This document shows positions 25,221 through 33,992 of a DNA stretch of 46,705 nt, in pieces. Origin of the DNA: Candidatus Poribacteria bacterium (lineage in GTDB: Bacteria > Poribacteria > WGA-4E > PCPOR2b); NCBI GenBank assembly GCA_022822785.1, contig JAJEAL010000055.1, positions 1-46,705 of the forward strand, given 5' to 3'. The notes under the pieces were generated by a model. The model had not been told where the DNA came from, made no database searches, and saw only the letters and a program-made list of their open reading frames with translations. Each line of letters begins with the position of its first letter. Position 1 is the stretch's first letter. A program made the position numbers and the translations under genes.

Positions 25221-25790
25221 ATGAATCAAATTAAAGATAAACGTACAGCAATTTTAGAAGCCGCGTTAAAGCTAATTTCGGAAAATGGCTTTCACGGAAC
25301 GGCTATGTCGAAGGTGGCTAAAGAAGCCGGTGTGAGTGCAGGCATCATTTATCACTACTTCGACAGCAAGGATGATTTGATTGACGACCTTTACAGAACA
25401 GTCAAACGCAAATCTGCCGATACCGTTCTTGAAAGTTATGACCAGAGTAGACCTTTGAGGGCGCAAATCCGCCAGATATGGGAAGATATCTTTAAGTATT
25501 GCCTCCGGCATCCCCAGGAGGTAATCTTTATGGAACAGTATAGTACCTCCCCCTATTATCGCGCTGAGGTCGAGGCGGATGTCAGCCAGTATTTTACTCC
25601 CATAATTGCCTGTTTCGAGCGTGCCCGGCAGGAAATGATCATCAAAGATTTGCCGCAATCAGTTATAGCCACACTAACCTTGAATGTTGCGAGTTCGCTG
25701 GCTCAAAAACAAGCAGCAGGGCTCATTAATTTGACGGATGAGTTAGTTGAGCGGATCATTGATGCCTTGTGGGAGGCAATTAGGGAGTAG
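25221..25790 (+). CDS. TetR-family transcriptional repressor
   Basis: A 189-residue regulator. The N-terminal HTH is AILEAALKLISENGFHGTAM then VAKEAGVSAGIIYHYFDSKD (about 10-55), the standard TetR pattern. The C-terminal half is a helical ligand domain of unknown specificity. Two similar operator-like sites flank the gene (25182-25201 and 25809-25828), which suggests it represses itself and the downstream oxidoreductase genes. A small electrophile or lipophilic compound is a reasonable inducer in view of those genes, but this is a guess. Confidence 0.87.
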   Translation: MNQIKDKRTAILEAALKLISENGFHGTAMSKVAKEAGVSAGIIYHYFDSKDDLIDDLYRTVKRKSADTVLESYDQSRPLRAQIRQIWEDIFKYCLRHPQEVIFMEQYSTSPYYRAEVEADVSQYFTPIIACFERARQEMIIKDLPQSVIATLTLNVASSLAQKQAAGLINLTDELVERIIDALWEAIRE

Positions 25791-25808
25791 TTTTTTTTAT
25801 CTATGATA

Positions 25809-25828
25809 TTGAATGAATAGTCAATCAA
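25809..25828 (+). promoter_or_regulatory. Putative TetR operator 2
   Basis: TTGAATGAATAGTCAATCAA is a 20-bp dyad with 16 of 20 positions symmetric. It lies 18 bp after the tetR stop and before the aldo/keto reductase fragment. It shares its right half with operator 1. Confidence 0.6.
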
Positions 25829-25850
25829 TAACGTGAGGAAAATTCAATCA

Positions 25851-26045
25851 TGAGATATTCAGTGCTAGGAAACAGAGGACTTTATGTGTCGAAACTTACG
25901 TTGGGGACGATGACTTTTGACTAAAAGGAGGGATCTTCGCGCAGTTGGTCGGCGGTACCGGTCAGGAATTGGACACCAAAATGGTAGACCTCTTCATCGA
26001 AGCGGGGTCAATCTGTTTGATATGGCCAACATATATGCCTCTGGC
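25851..26045 (+). pseudogene. Aldo/keto reductase, 5' remnant with stop and frameshift
   Basis: ATG 25851 (after GTGAGGA) reads MRYSVLGNRGLYVSKLTLGT then MTFD and a TAA stop; this is the standard AKR opening. After the stop, one frame reads FAQLVGGTGQELDTKMVDLF and IEAG, and after a frame change VNLFDMANIYASG, the next conserved AKR block. The gene therefore carries a nonsense change and a frameshift and is cut after about 65 codons. It directly precedes an intact AKR. Confidence 0.65.
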
Positions 26046-26072
26046 CATCAGAATTGCCGACGGAGGAGAAAA

Positions 26073-27056
26073 ATGAATACTATGTCAACAAATAAAAACA
26101 TCAAATTACGGCAATTAGGTCAAACTGATATTTACATCTCACCCATCGGGTTAGGCTGCTGGCAATTCTCAGAGGGCAAAGGCGGTGCAGCTGGAACATG
26201 GGCGCCAATTTCCATAGAAGAAACAAATGGCATCGTGCAAGCGGTATTGAATGGTGGCATCAATTGGTTTGATACTGCTGAACTTTACGGGTGGGGACGT
26301 TCCGAGCGTGCAATCGCACGAGCACTTAAAAAATCAGGGAAAATCGATCAAGAGGTAATTATCGCTACCAAATGGAATCCCATAGGACGAACGGCATGGT
26401 CAATTACCAGAACAATCGGTAAGCGCCAGGAATGCTTGAATCCCTATACCATTGACCTCTATCAGATTCATGCCCCCTTCGGGTTTACTACTCGCAGATC
26501 AGAGATGAACGCAATGGCTGATTTGGTGGAATCCGAGAAAATCCGCTCGGTTGGAATCAGTAACTATAGTGCCCGACAGATGCGGCAAGCTCATGAAGTA
26601 TTACGCTCTCGAGGGTTGAGGCTGGTTTCCAATCAGGTCAGGTTCAACTTACTTGATCGCAGCATTGAGTCTAATGGCATTCTTGATATAGCCAAGGAAC
26701 TGGGGGTTACGATTATTGCTTACTCTCCCCTTGGCTTGGGCCTGCTAACCGGCAAGTTCCACAAGAATCCAGAATTGCTCAGTAACCGTCGGTGGCTCCG
26801 CCGGTACCAACTGCGCCGTAAAATCGAATCAAGCCGTGAATTGGTCAACACACTCGAAGAGATCGCTCAAGCGCACGGCGTCACCGCCACTCAGGTAGCC
26901 CTGAACTGGTTGATCAACTTTCACGGGGATACGGTCGTTGCCATCCCGGGGGCAACAAAAGTGCGTCATGCCGAACAGAATGTCGGTGCAATGACCTTCA
27001 CCTTATCCAATACAGAACTCTCGCAAATTGATAATCTGTCAAAGCAGTTCATGTAG
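26073..27056 (+). CDS. Aldo/keto reductase
   Basis: A 327-residue NAD(P)H-dependent reductase of aldehydes and ketones. The catalytic tetrad is visible: Asp and Tyr in NWFDTAELYG, Lys in VIIATKWNP and His in DLYQIHAPFG. SVGISNYS, SNQVRFNLLDR, IIAYSPLGLGLLTGKF and VAIPGATKVRHAEQN complete the barrel and cofactor site. GGAGGAG sits just upstream of ATG 26073; the open frame before it (from 25917) reads only the AKR remnant. It belongs to the TetR-linked oxidoreductase cluster. Confidence 0.88.
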   Translation: MNTMSTNKNIKLRQLGQTDIYISPIGLGCWQFSEGKGGAAGTWAPISIEETNGIVQAVLNGGINWFDTAELYGWGRSERAIARALKKSGKIDQEVIIATKWNPIGRTAWSITRTIGKRQECLNPYTIDLYQIHAPFGFTTRRSEMNAMADLVESEKIRSVGISNYSARQMRQAHEVLRSRGLRLVSNQVRFNLLDRSIESNGILDIAKELGVTIIAYSPLGLGLLTGKFHKNPELLSNRRWLRRYQLRRKIESSRELVNTLEEIAQAHGVTATQVALNWLINFHGDTVVAIPGATKVRHAEQNVGAMTFTLSNTELSQIDNLSKQFM

Positions 27057-27067
27057 AGGAAAAAACA

Positions 27068-27130
27068 ATGCCAACTAAAATGGAGCACCTGAAAGGTAAA
27101 GTTGTCGTTATACAACAAAATTTTGTCTAA
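27068..27130 (+). pseudogene. SDR-family dehydrogenase, 20-residue N-terminal remnant
   Basis: ATG 27068, 11 nt after the AKR stop, reads MPTKMEHLKGKVVVIQQNFV. MxxLKGKVVVI is the usual first strand of a short-chain dehydrogenase, normally followed by TGASSGIG; here it ends at once. It is another 5' gene stump in the same cluster, 15 nt before the exported SDR fusion. Confidence 0.45.
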
Positions 27131-27145
27131 TCATAAGGAGATGAA

Positions 27146-28561
27146 ATGATGAGAATTAAAATGGAATTAGCATGGATTGTCCTCTGTATTTTAATGCTTG
27201 GGGTTAATACGATCCAAGCCCAGGACAATGACCAAAAAGTAGTCTTAATCACCGGAACTGCTTCAGGAATTGGTAAAGCTACCGCAGAATACCTCATTCA
27301 AAAAGGTCACATCGTTTATGGTGGAGACATTCAGTTTGAAGAGAATAAATATCTGGACAAAATCGGTGGGCATTCACTCGATATGGATGTTACAAAAGTC
27401 GATATGGTACAGGCAGGTGTTGACAAAATTATTGAAGAGCAAGGTAGGATAGATGTGCTCGTAAACAATGCAGGTTTTGGTCTATATGCACCTGTAGAAG
27501 AAACGACCGATGAGGATGCTAGGTATCAGTTTGAGGTTAACTTCTTTGGCGTTGCTAATGTCACAAAAGCTGTTCTTCCACATATGCGGAAGGCAAAATC
27601 TGGAAAGATAATCAACATTTCATCGATGGGAGGTAAAATTTATATGCCGCTCGGAGCATGGTATCATGCGACCAAGCATGCTATAGAAGGATGGAGTGAT
27701 TGTTTACGTCTTGAACTGAAAGCATTTAATATTGATGTGGTCATCATTGAACCGGGTGCTATTAACACTAACTTCGGCAATGTGACTGCTCGATACATGG
27801 AAAAATATATTGAGGGCAGCAATTACAAACATATGCTGGAGCCATTTCAGGATATGATGTCAATCCTTGATGATCCTGAAGCAGTGAGACGTATGTCAGC
27901 AGACCCAATTGTGATAGCCAAGGTCATCAATGAAGCCATCAATGCAAAAAATCCTAAAACAAGATATGTCAAAGGTCCAATGGCACGAATGGCAATTTCG
28001 TACCGCCAACTCTTTGGCGATAGAGCTTTTGATGATTTTATATTGCAAGCATTTTACCCTGAAACGAGACAAAGTCTGAATATAGGGACAAATACCTTGG
28101 CTTATCTCAATGATGGTTATGACATAAACTTAACCTACAATATCGGCCTCTGGAGATTTGGATTTTCCTATACAGACATGGATTTTTCCACTGATGATGA
28201 CTTTGAAGATAAAAGAACAGGTATCGGTTTTTATACCGGGGCAGGTTTACTTGTTGATCAAACAGGTATAAACTTTGGTTTAGGATTCGATTATTTTAGT
28301 GAAAATAAAGTCAATGATGTAAATGATGATGGAATAATCCAGCAAAGCCTTGAAAAGGATCTATATCGAGTTTATTTCAGAACAGCATGGCTAAGAGAAA
28401 TCGTGAAAATTTCTAATATAGGTCTCTATGTCGAGCCAGGTCTAGATGTTGCTTATGGATTCGGAGATGAAGATCTGACTTTTGATAGCGGTAAAGTTTA
28501 TGAAGAAGTTGGATTTAAATTTTCCCCATTCGTAAAGTTCGGAACCAAAATAAGGTTTTAA
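27146..28561 (+). CDS. Exported SDR-family dehydrogenase fused to a probable outer-membrane beta-barrel
   Basis: A 471-residue protein. Residues 1-26 look like a signal peptide (basic MMRIK, then AWIVLCILMLGV and an AQA-like cleavage site). Residues about 31-300 are a classical SDR: TGTASGIG (36-43), NNAG (107-110), S160 and YHATK (Y173, K177), so the catalytic set is complete. From about 305 the sequence changes to alternating polar/apolar strands with many glycines and aromatics (GLWRFGFSYTDMDF, GIGFYTGAGLL, GINFGLGFDYF) and ends FGTKIRF, a C-terminal Phe as in outer-membrane barrels. AAGGAG precedes the start. The gene is visibly more A+T-rich than its neighbours, which suggests transfer. 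A dinucleotide-dependent enzyme outside the cytoplasm would be odd; the signal peptide and barrel may instead indicate a chimera. Confidence 0.75.
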   Translation: MMRIKMELAWIVLCILMLGVNTIQAQDNDQKVVLITGTASGIGKATAEYLIQKGHIVYGGDIQFEENKYLDKIGGHSLDMDVTKVDMVQAGVDKIIEEQGRIDVLVNNAGFGLYAPVEETTDEDARYQFEVNFFGVANVTKAVLPHMRKAKSGKIINISSMGGKIYMPLGAWYHATKHAIEGWSDCLRLELKAFNIDVVIIEPGAINTNFGNVTARYMEKYIEGSNYKHMLEPFQDMMSILDDPEAVRRMSADPIVIAKVINEAINAKNPKTRYVKGPMARMAISYRQLFGDRAFDDFILQAFYPETRQSLNIGTNTLAYLNDGYDINLTYNIGLWRFGFSYTDMDFSTDDDFEDKRTGIGFYTGAGLLVDQTGINFGLGFDYFSENKVNDVNDDGIIQQSLEKDLYRVYFRTAWLREIVKISNIGLYVEPGLDVAYGFGDEDLTFDSGKVYEEVGFKFSPFVKFGTKIRF

Positions 28562-28635
28562 AATTGTCGATGAACTTCCTGCGATGTCGGGGCGGATTGA
28601 TGAACTTTATTTGAAGTTCCAACGCTGATAATTTC

Positions 28636-31600
28636 TCAAAATCTTTGCGACAGGAGTAAGATGGGGACAAAATTACGTTCCTCCCGCAACGCACGCGCAA
28701 CTTCAAACCCAAGGACACGGGCTGGATCGCCGAGGAAGAGAGACAACCCAACTCCAACCGATGTGTTGAAACGATCGAACCGAGGGGCTTCATCGTAGAA
28801 CCAAGCGTCCCCTGTATCCAAGAAAGCTGCTATTACACCGAGAGGTCCTTCGCTGTCATCCAGATATCTGGTTTTCGCAAAATAAATCCGGTACTCCATG
28901 TTGAAGAGGAGAATATTATCCCCGGCGAACTCTTTGGAATCGTAACCGCGCAAGGCGTTGATTCCGCCTAGGTAAAGGAGACGTTGTCTAGGAAGTGGTC
29001 CATCAGAGAAGCCGCCTATCAGACGAAAGTTCAGATGGTGGTTGTTGAACAGTTGATTGTAGCGAACAACCGTAAAGCGATAGAGGTTAAAATCGAAGTC
29101 GCTGTTAAGCCTTTTATCCGCATATTCGACGGAAAAATTCCCTCGCCAACCGTGTTTGGTACGGTAATCATTCTGCATTTGATGCGCTGGCGCCTTCAAG
29201 CTATTAAGATTATAACCCACAGTTACGCTACGCAAGTGTCCCTCATCAATTCGCAGGTTACCCCGCTTTGGGGTGTTGCTATTCAACAAACTCCAGTCGG
29301 TTGACTTAAATAAGATTTCGTGATCTTCATCGGTGAATTCCAGCGTGATGTTCATCGATCGTGTTAACTCACCCTTTACTCGAGCCTGATACCCCTTGCG
29401 CTGATAGTAATCCAAGGAGACGGACCCAAGGAAGAAGGCACCAAGGAATTCGCCACCTTTGGACCATCTAGCATAGCGATTGGCATCTGTTTGCTGATAA
29501 ACACTTCCGCCGATAGTCAGAGCGTGGCGGTCGAACCAACTGTTTTCAGCTCCTAGTTGATAGTTCCAAATTTTACTTGACAGTCCGTTACTGACCTGCC
29601 CGTAAATTTGCGCGTTTGCTTCTATGGTCGAAAGGACTCCACCGCCGCCTAAAATTAAGCCGTGTACACGGTTGAAGTCGAGGATTGGGCGCCAATTCAC
29701 CTTGATTCGGGATCGCTCCTCAATCTCAATAGCAAGCACATTCTGGTCCCCGTCCCGCTTCACCCCCCAACTTTTGATGCTTTTGAAGTAGGGGTTAGTT
29801 TCACTGAGCCGCGTCCGCATCTGATTGAGGCGCGTCGTGCCAATCTGTTTGCTGTAGGCGTCTCCCTGCTTGAAACCGAGTGTATCAACCAACTCCGGGC
29901 GTTTAATTCGGCGGTTACCAGAAAAACGAAGGTCGTCCAAATGCCCTTCGTCAACCTCAATCAACAGATGAGTGTCGGAGAATCGGTGGGTGACTTGTGC
30001 AAGTTCGTAACCGTGATGTCTATAAAGATTTTCAATCAGTTGGCATTTGGTGTTCAGGCTTTCGATTGAAGTGCGTTCTCGCTTCAACCCGAATGCTGCG
30101 CGCAGAAATGGAGATATAAGGTATCTGTTTCCTTGTACACTAAGACTGTCGACAACACTCGTTGGTGCTTCGGTCAAATGAATACGCAAAGTCACTTTAA
30201 AGATAGAAGTTAGCGGCGTCTCATCACCTTCCTCCACCTCCTCTCTAATAGCGTCGCTCGTTTCTATGTGGACATCGCTAAACCAATCGAGCGCTTCAAA
30301 TTCACGACTAAGCCATGATAGTTCATCAATGGAAATAATATCCCCCGACTGAAAGGGGATTTTCTCAAGGACTGCCGATATCGGAATATCGCGGTTTCCC
30401 TCAACCTCGATCGCGACAAGCGAGAACTGTTCCATAAATTCAAAGCTCTGTGCGGACTCGGTCTGCCCCGTCTCTGTCAAACGTATGATACCCATCCGAT
30501 CAGGCCAGTGGGGCCACCAAGGTTGTATTTTGTCATAAGTAGGTGACCAGTAACTGTACTCGACACCCAGCTTTGACGAGGGGTCGGTGACAGTGTCCTG
30601 CGTTTTGCGATGTAGATTAAATCGCCAGTCCCGCTCGTTCCGCAAGGCGGAATCCCGATGTATCGGGACGGGAATCCCCGATGAATCGGGACTTTCGGAG
30701 GTGGAAGGCTCAAGTGCATCGCGGGGCAGCGCAACTTCTACACTCCAAAAAGTCGGCGTAATCTGCGTCTTAACTTCGGCACGCGAATCCCAATCAGGCT
30801 TTGCCATCTTTTCATAAGCAGGTCCAAGGTCGGAATCCAACGGATAATCCGCTTCGATGTGCTGATCGAAAACCGTACCGATCGGGTTGATAACGAGGTG
30901 ATGATAAGTCGGGGTTTTCGGATTGGGATCTATGAGAATCTCTAATGTATCATCAAGCCAAACTGCTGAATCTGGATTGGTTTGTGTGGTTTGAACCCGT
31001 TTCATCTGCGGGTCATATACCCTCGCACCGATATAGAGATACTGTTCATCCCATAGGAGAAATCCCTGTGTCGGTTTGTTTGGTTGTGTAATTGCGTCTA
31101 CCCGGTAGAATGGGGAAAGCGGCACTGACTTTGCCCAAGCTTTCTCGAATAAGTCGCCATCTATTACCGGTTGCACGGACGCGCGCGGAACGTCAACCGT
31201 TGGTGGGGGAGGTAGGTCATCTTCGGCGTAAGGATCATCGACTTCTGTTTCATCGTCGTCGCTTTTGGACTCGGTGGAAACGGATTGGGAGGGGCGAATC
31301 GTAATTCCCTGACCTGCGGTCATTTGAATTAGGGGACCACCATCGTTGATCCAGCCGTGGACGACATCGCCCACATAGGCGGTTTCGAGTGCTACCGGCA
31401 AGTCAATGGTAATAGCGCGTTGGTCCTCGTTTTCAACCTGTAGCTCGATGTCAGCTGGGTAGCTTTCTGGCAAGCGCAGCGAAATTGCTCCATCATACGC
31501 CTTGAGGTCCATTTTTGCCGGTATCTCGTCCAAAACTACCAAATCTATCGAACCGGACTGCGTCTCAAATGTGTTGGCACCACCGGTTAATAGGATCCGT

Positions 31601-32265
31601 CCATAGATTCGTCCTTCTTGGGTGTTGACTTGATAGGCGCCCATCACTTTATCAAGATGAACATTACCGGCTGTTGTTGTCAAAACCATGTCGCCGCGGA
31701 TGCCGTGTACACGAATATCTCCTAATTTTGTTTTGACTTTGAGGGTTAGGTCAGGAGGTGTTTCAATGAAGCAGTTCAAATGGGTCAGCTTGGTATATGG
31801 ATCGGGAGGTTCGGGGAGATGTGGGGTTAACAGCAAGATATCGTCTTTGGTGGAAGTTCCCAGCTGCACGGCGTCGAGATAGGTTTGGACGATTCCTTCA
31901 CTGCTACCTGCCCCACGTTTTTCAAGTTTGACGTTGATATCTTCAGCCGTGGTCGCACTCACCTCCACACTCCCTGCCAGAGGCAGCGTCAGTTCAAGAC
32001 CATATACATCGTCATAGCTAATCTGTTGTTCGGAAGTTGAACGATACTCTGAGATACTTTGTCCAGACGTAGGTGCGCCTAGTTCGGCTCCGATTTCATT
32101 GCTCGATAGGAGGTACTCAGCTTGCGAAATGTCAGTGTACACAGTGCCGTTTCGAGCGTCCTCAACAGAGTGGGACCGATGCTGCGTGTGCCCGCTCCCC
32201 GCCTGTATAACGCTATAGAGCAAGCAGATGTGTAAAATGAGAGTGAATTTTGTGATGGTACTCAT
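28636..32265 (-). CDS. Omp85/BamA-like outer-membrane protein with adhesin-like and CBM9-like N-terminal domains
   Basis: A 1209-residue protein. Residues 1-24 are a signal peptide (FTLILHICLLYSVIQAGSG). About 90-325 is a DUF4097-like beta-helical repeat region (GNVHLDKVMGAYQVNTQEGR, SGSIDLVVLDEI). About 355-590 is a CBM9/DOMON-like sugar-binding domain (PVIDGDLFEKAWAKSVPLSP, LWDEQYLYIGARVYD, DDTLEILIDPNP). About 610-860 has POTRA-like units (VAIEVEGNRDIPISAVLEKI, LSVQGNRYLISPFLRAAFGL, LRFSGNRRIKRPELVDTLGF). The rest is an Omp85 barrel with the loop-6 motif NALRGYDSKEF near 1108, and ends FVPILLLSQRF. It is probably a cell-surface transporter or assembly factor. The start ATG has GAGGTG about 10 nt upstream. 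Confidence 0.8.
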   Translation of the reverse strand: MSTITKFTLILHICLLYSVIQAGSGHTQHRSHSVEDARNGTVYTDISQAEYLLSSNEIGAELGAPTSGQSISEYRSTSEQQISYDDVYGLELTLPLAGSVEVSATTAEDINVKLEKRGAGSSEGIVQTYLDAVQLGTSTKDDILLLTPHLPEPPDPYTKLTHLNCFIETPPDLTLKVKTKLGDIRVHGIRGDMVLTTTAGNVHLDKVMGAYQVNTQEGRIYGRILLTGGANTFETQSGSIDLVVLDEIPAKMDLKAYDGAISLRLPESYPADIELQVENEDQRAITIDLPVALETAYVGDVVHGWINDGGPLIQMTAGQGITIRPSQSVSTESKSDDDETEVDDPYAEDDLPPPPTVDVPRASVQPVIDGDLFEKAWAKSVPLSPFYRVDAITQPNKPTQGFLLWDEQYLYIGARVYDPQMKRVQTTQTNPDSAVWLDDTLEILIDPNPKTPTYHHLVINPIGTVFDQHIEADYPLDSDLGPAYEKMAKPDWDSRAEVKTQITPTFWSVEVALPRDALEPSTSESPDSSGIPVPIHRDSALRNERDWRFNLHRKTQDTVTDPSSKLGVEYSYWSPTYDKIQPWWPHWPDRMGIIRLTETGQTESAQSFEFMEQFSLVAIEVEGNRDIPISAVLEKIPFQSGDIISIDELSWLSREFEALDWFSDVHIETSDAIREEVEEGDETPLTSIFKVTLRIHLTEAPTSVVDSLSVQGNRYLISPFLRAAFGLKRERTSIESLNTKCQLIENLYRHHGYELAQVTHRFSDTHLLIEVDEGHLDDLRFSGNRRIKRPELVDTLGFKQGDAYSKQIGTTRLNQMRTRLSETNPYFKSIKSWGVKRDGDQNVLAIEIEERSRIKVNWRPILDFNRVHGLILGGGGVLSTIEANAQIYGQVSNGLSSKIWNYQLGAENSWFDRHALTIGGSVYQQTDANRYARWSKGGEFLGAFFLGSVSLDYYQRKGYQARVKGELTRSMNITLEFTDEDHEILFKSTDWSLLNSNTPKRGNLRIDEGHLRSVTVGYNLNSLKAPAHQMQNDYRTKHGWRGNFSVEYADKRLNSDFDFNLYRFTVVRYNQLFNNHHLNFRLIGGFSDGPLPRQRLLYLGGINALRGYDSKEFAGDNILLFNMEYRIYFAKTRYLDDSEGPLGVIAAFLDTGDAWFYDEAPRFDRFNTSVGVGLSLFLGDPARVLGFEVARALREERNFVPILLLSQRF
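30653..30691. repeat. Double palindrome inserted inside the Omp85-fusion gene
   Basis: Two hairpins, TCCCGAT-GT-ATCGGGA (30653-30668) and CCCGAT-GA-ATCGGG (30677-30690), lie in tandem within the CBM9-like coding region. In frame they encode the low-complexity SPDSSGIPVPIHRDS near residues 524-538, which looks unlike the surrounding domain. A half copy, TCCCGATTCATCG, lies at about 32662. Confidence 0.65.
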
Positions 32266-32684
32266 TCCGGGAGGTCACCTCAAATTTAGCGGCAGTATTG
32301 TCAACGCGCTATAGCATTGGACTGGAGGGTCCGTCAAAATGTTGAGTCTGTCGGCAAATTCACGCCGCCTGAGCTCGTCGTACCTTTGGGCGGGAGTCTT
32401 GTGTTTGGGTCAATGGGATTTTAATACGTAGAGGGCTAAGGGATGTTTCCGGTGGTTCCAGAAATCTCCACAAAGGTATCTGATAATGAAAAGTTTAACA
32501 AATATACGATCACACGTCAAACAGATTTTACCCCGACATTTTTTGTTTATGTTTTCAAGGCGGTTGTAGTAATCTGACGTCTGCTAGTAATAGGTGCTCG
32601 ATTGAGATGAAGGATGCAGATCTGTTTTCGTTGCGCTTCCGTTAACGGGAACTTGTGTCAGTCCCGATTCATCGAAGATCCTCG
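32266..32684. other. 419-bp intergenic region without a recognised gene
   Basis: Both flanking genes are on the minus strand. I see the ribosome site of the Omp85 fusion at the left end (GAGGTG on the minus strand), a minus-strand TTGACA near 32300 without a convincing -10 partner, and a half-palindrome TCCCGATTCATCG near 32662. Nothing else stands out. Confidence 0.4.
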
Positions 32685-33968
32685 CTATGCTCTATCTTTT
32701 AAAAAAATGACTAGTGGCAGTGCTAACAGCATTACTACACCGTTAGCATAGAAGATAGCTTTCAGACTGTAAGTATCTCCCACCAAGCCCGCCAGATATG
32801 GCGCACTCGCAGAGGCAATAAAACTTAGGGTATAGTGCAGTGCATAACCTCGACTACGGAATTCCGAATTGAGCGTCGGCGCGGTCCCGACATAGATTAC
32901 GGAAGAGGTGCCATTTAACATAAACCCAAACAGTGGCAGAAACAGCACAATAATCCAGCCTGACGGCACCGAAGGTAAGGCAAAACAGCCAACTATCATG
33001 AGCAACTCTGTCAACAGAATAATCTTTCTTATGCCCAATTTCCGAATTGGCATTCCGCACAACAGCTTGCCCAAAGCACCGCCGAAAAACGTCAAGGACA
33101 TCAACCCGCCCACCGCACCTGCCTCTACGCGGATTTTGATTAAAAATGCTAGGAACGTCGTAACAGCGGCTCGAATACCGTTATCCAAAAGCCCAAGAAT
33201 AGAATAGATCGTAAACTGGGTCGGCTGTGCTATGCCCCAACCCTGAAAAGTCATCCATTTTGTGCGACTACCTTTCTGTCCTTCCACCTTTGGTGCAGCC
33301 TGATTCCTTTTTCTGCCGATATCCGCTCGAAAGAAGAAGATATACAAAACAGAGGCCGCAAGCCCGATCGTTCCTAACACCGAGCAGCTTGCACCCCAAC
33401 CAATCCTGATGACCAAGATGCCCGCTAAAGCTGGAAAAAGAACCTTGCCAACATCGCCAAAGAAGTTTAGTGTGCTGATTGCCGGTCCCGCCTTTTCGGG
33501 CGGATAAACATTTGAGACGAGGGCTGTACCCACCGGATGGTATACCCCACCACCTACCCCGGATGAAAAGATTAGTATCAGTGCTAATGGATAGCTGAAC
33601 GCCAGAATCAACCCCATGTAACTCAGGCTGAACCACGTCGTACCTATCCCCAGGATTAATATATCACCGAGTCGTTCAGCCAAAATCCCGGCGGGTATTT
33701 GGGTCGCACTTATCGCTCCATGGCTGGCGGTTTTAAGGAAGCCGGATTGGGTGTAGGTAAGGTTTAAATCTGCTGCGATGAATGGAAGTAGGATGGACAG
33801 GCTAGAGATATAACCATCGTTGATGATGTGAAGGACACTGCACCACCATAGATATTTCTTCGGTTTCGTTGGGCTCGACTCCGAAACGTTTACGGCGTGG
33901 TCGGGGACTGAAACGGCTGCGTTCTTTTTCGCTTGAGGTGTACGTCGAAAAATAGCGGGGATTTTCAT
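32685..33968 (-). CDS. Major facilitator superfamily transporter (Fsr-like)
   Basis: A 427-residue inner-membrane transporter with about 12 hydrophobic segments after a polar 40-residue N-terminus. LHIINDGYISSLSILLPFI, SGVGGGVYHPVGTALVSN and the cytoplasmic loop GIPAGILAERLGD resemble the fosmidomycin-resistance branch of the MFS. The substrate is not readable. ATG 33968 lies 24 bp after the GH127 fragment on the same strand, so it is probably expressed with the esterase-like genes. Confidence 0.82.
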   Translation of the reverse strand: MKIPAIFRRTPQAKKNAAVSVPDHAVNVSESSPTKPKKYLWWCSVLHIINDGYISSLSILLPFIAADLNLTYTQSGFLKTASHGAISATQIPAGILAERLGDILILGIGTTWFSLSYMGLILAFSYPLALILIFSSGVGGGVYHPVGTALVSNVYPPEKAGPAISTLNFFGDVGKVLFPALAGILVIRIGWGASCSVLGTIGLAASVLYIFFFRADIGRKRNQAAPKVEGQKGSRTKWMTFQGWGIAQPTQFTIYSILGLLDNGIRAAVTTFLAFLIKIRVEAGAVGGLMSLTFFGGALGKLLCGMPIRKLGIRKIILLTELLMIVGCFALPSVPSGWIIVLFLPLFGFMLNGTSSVIYVGTAPTLNSEFRSRGYALHYTLSFIASASAPYLAGLVGDTYSLKAIFYANGVVMLLALPLVIFLKDRA

Positions 33969-33992
33969 AGATTTTGTCGCAGGGTCCGGCTG

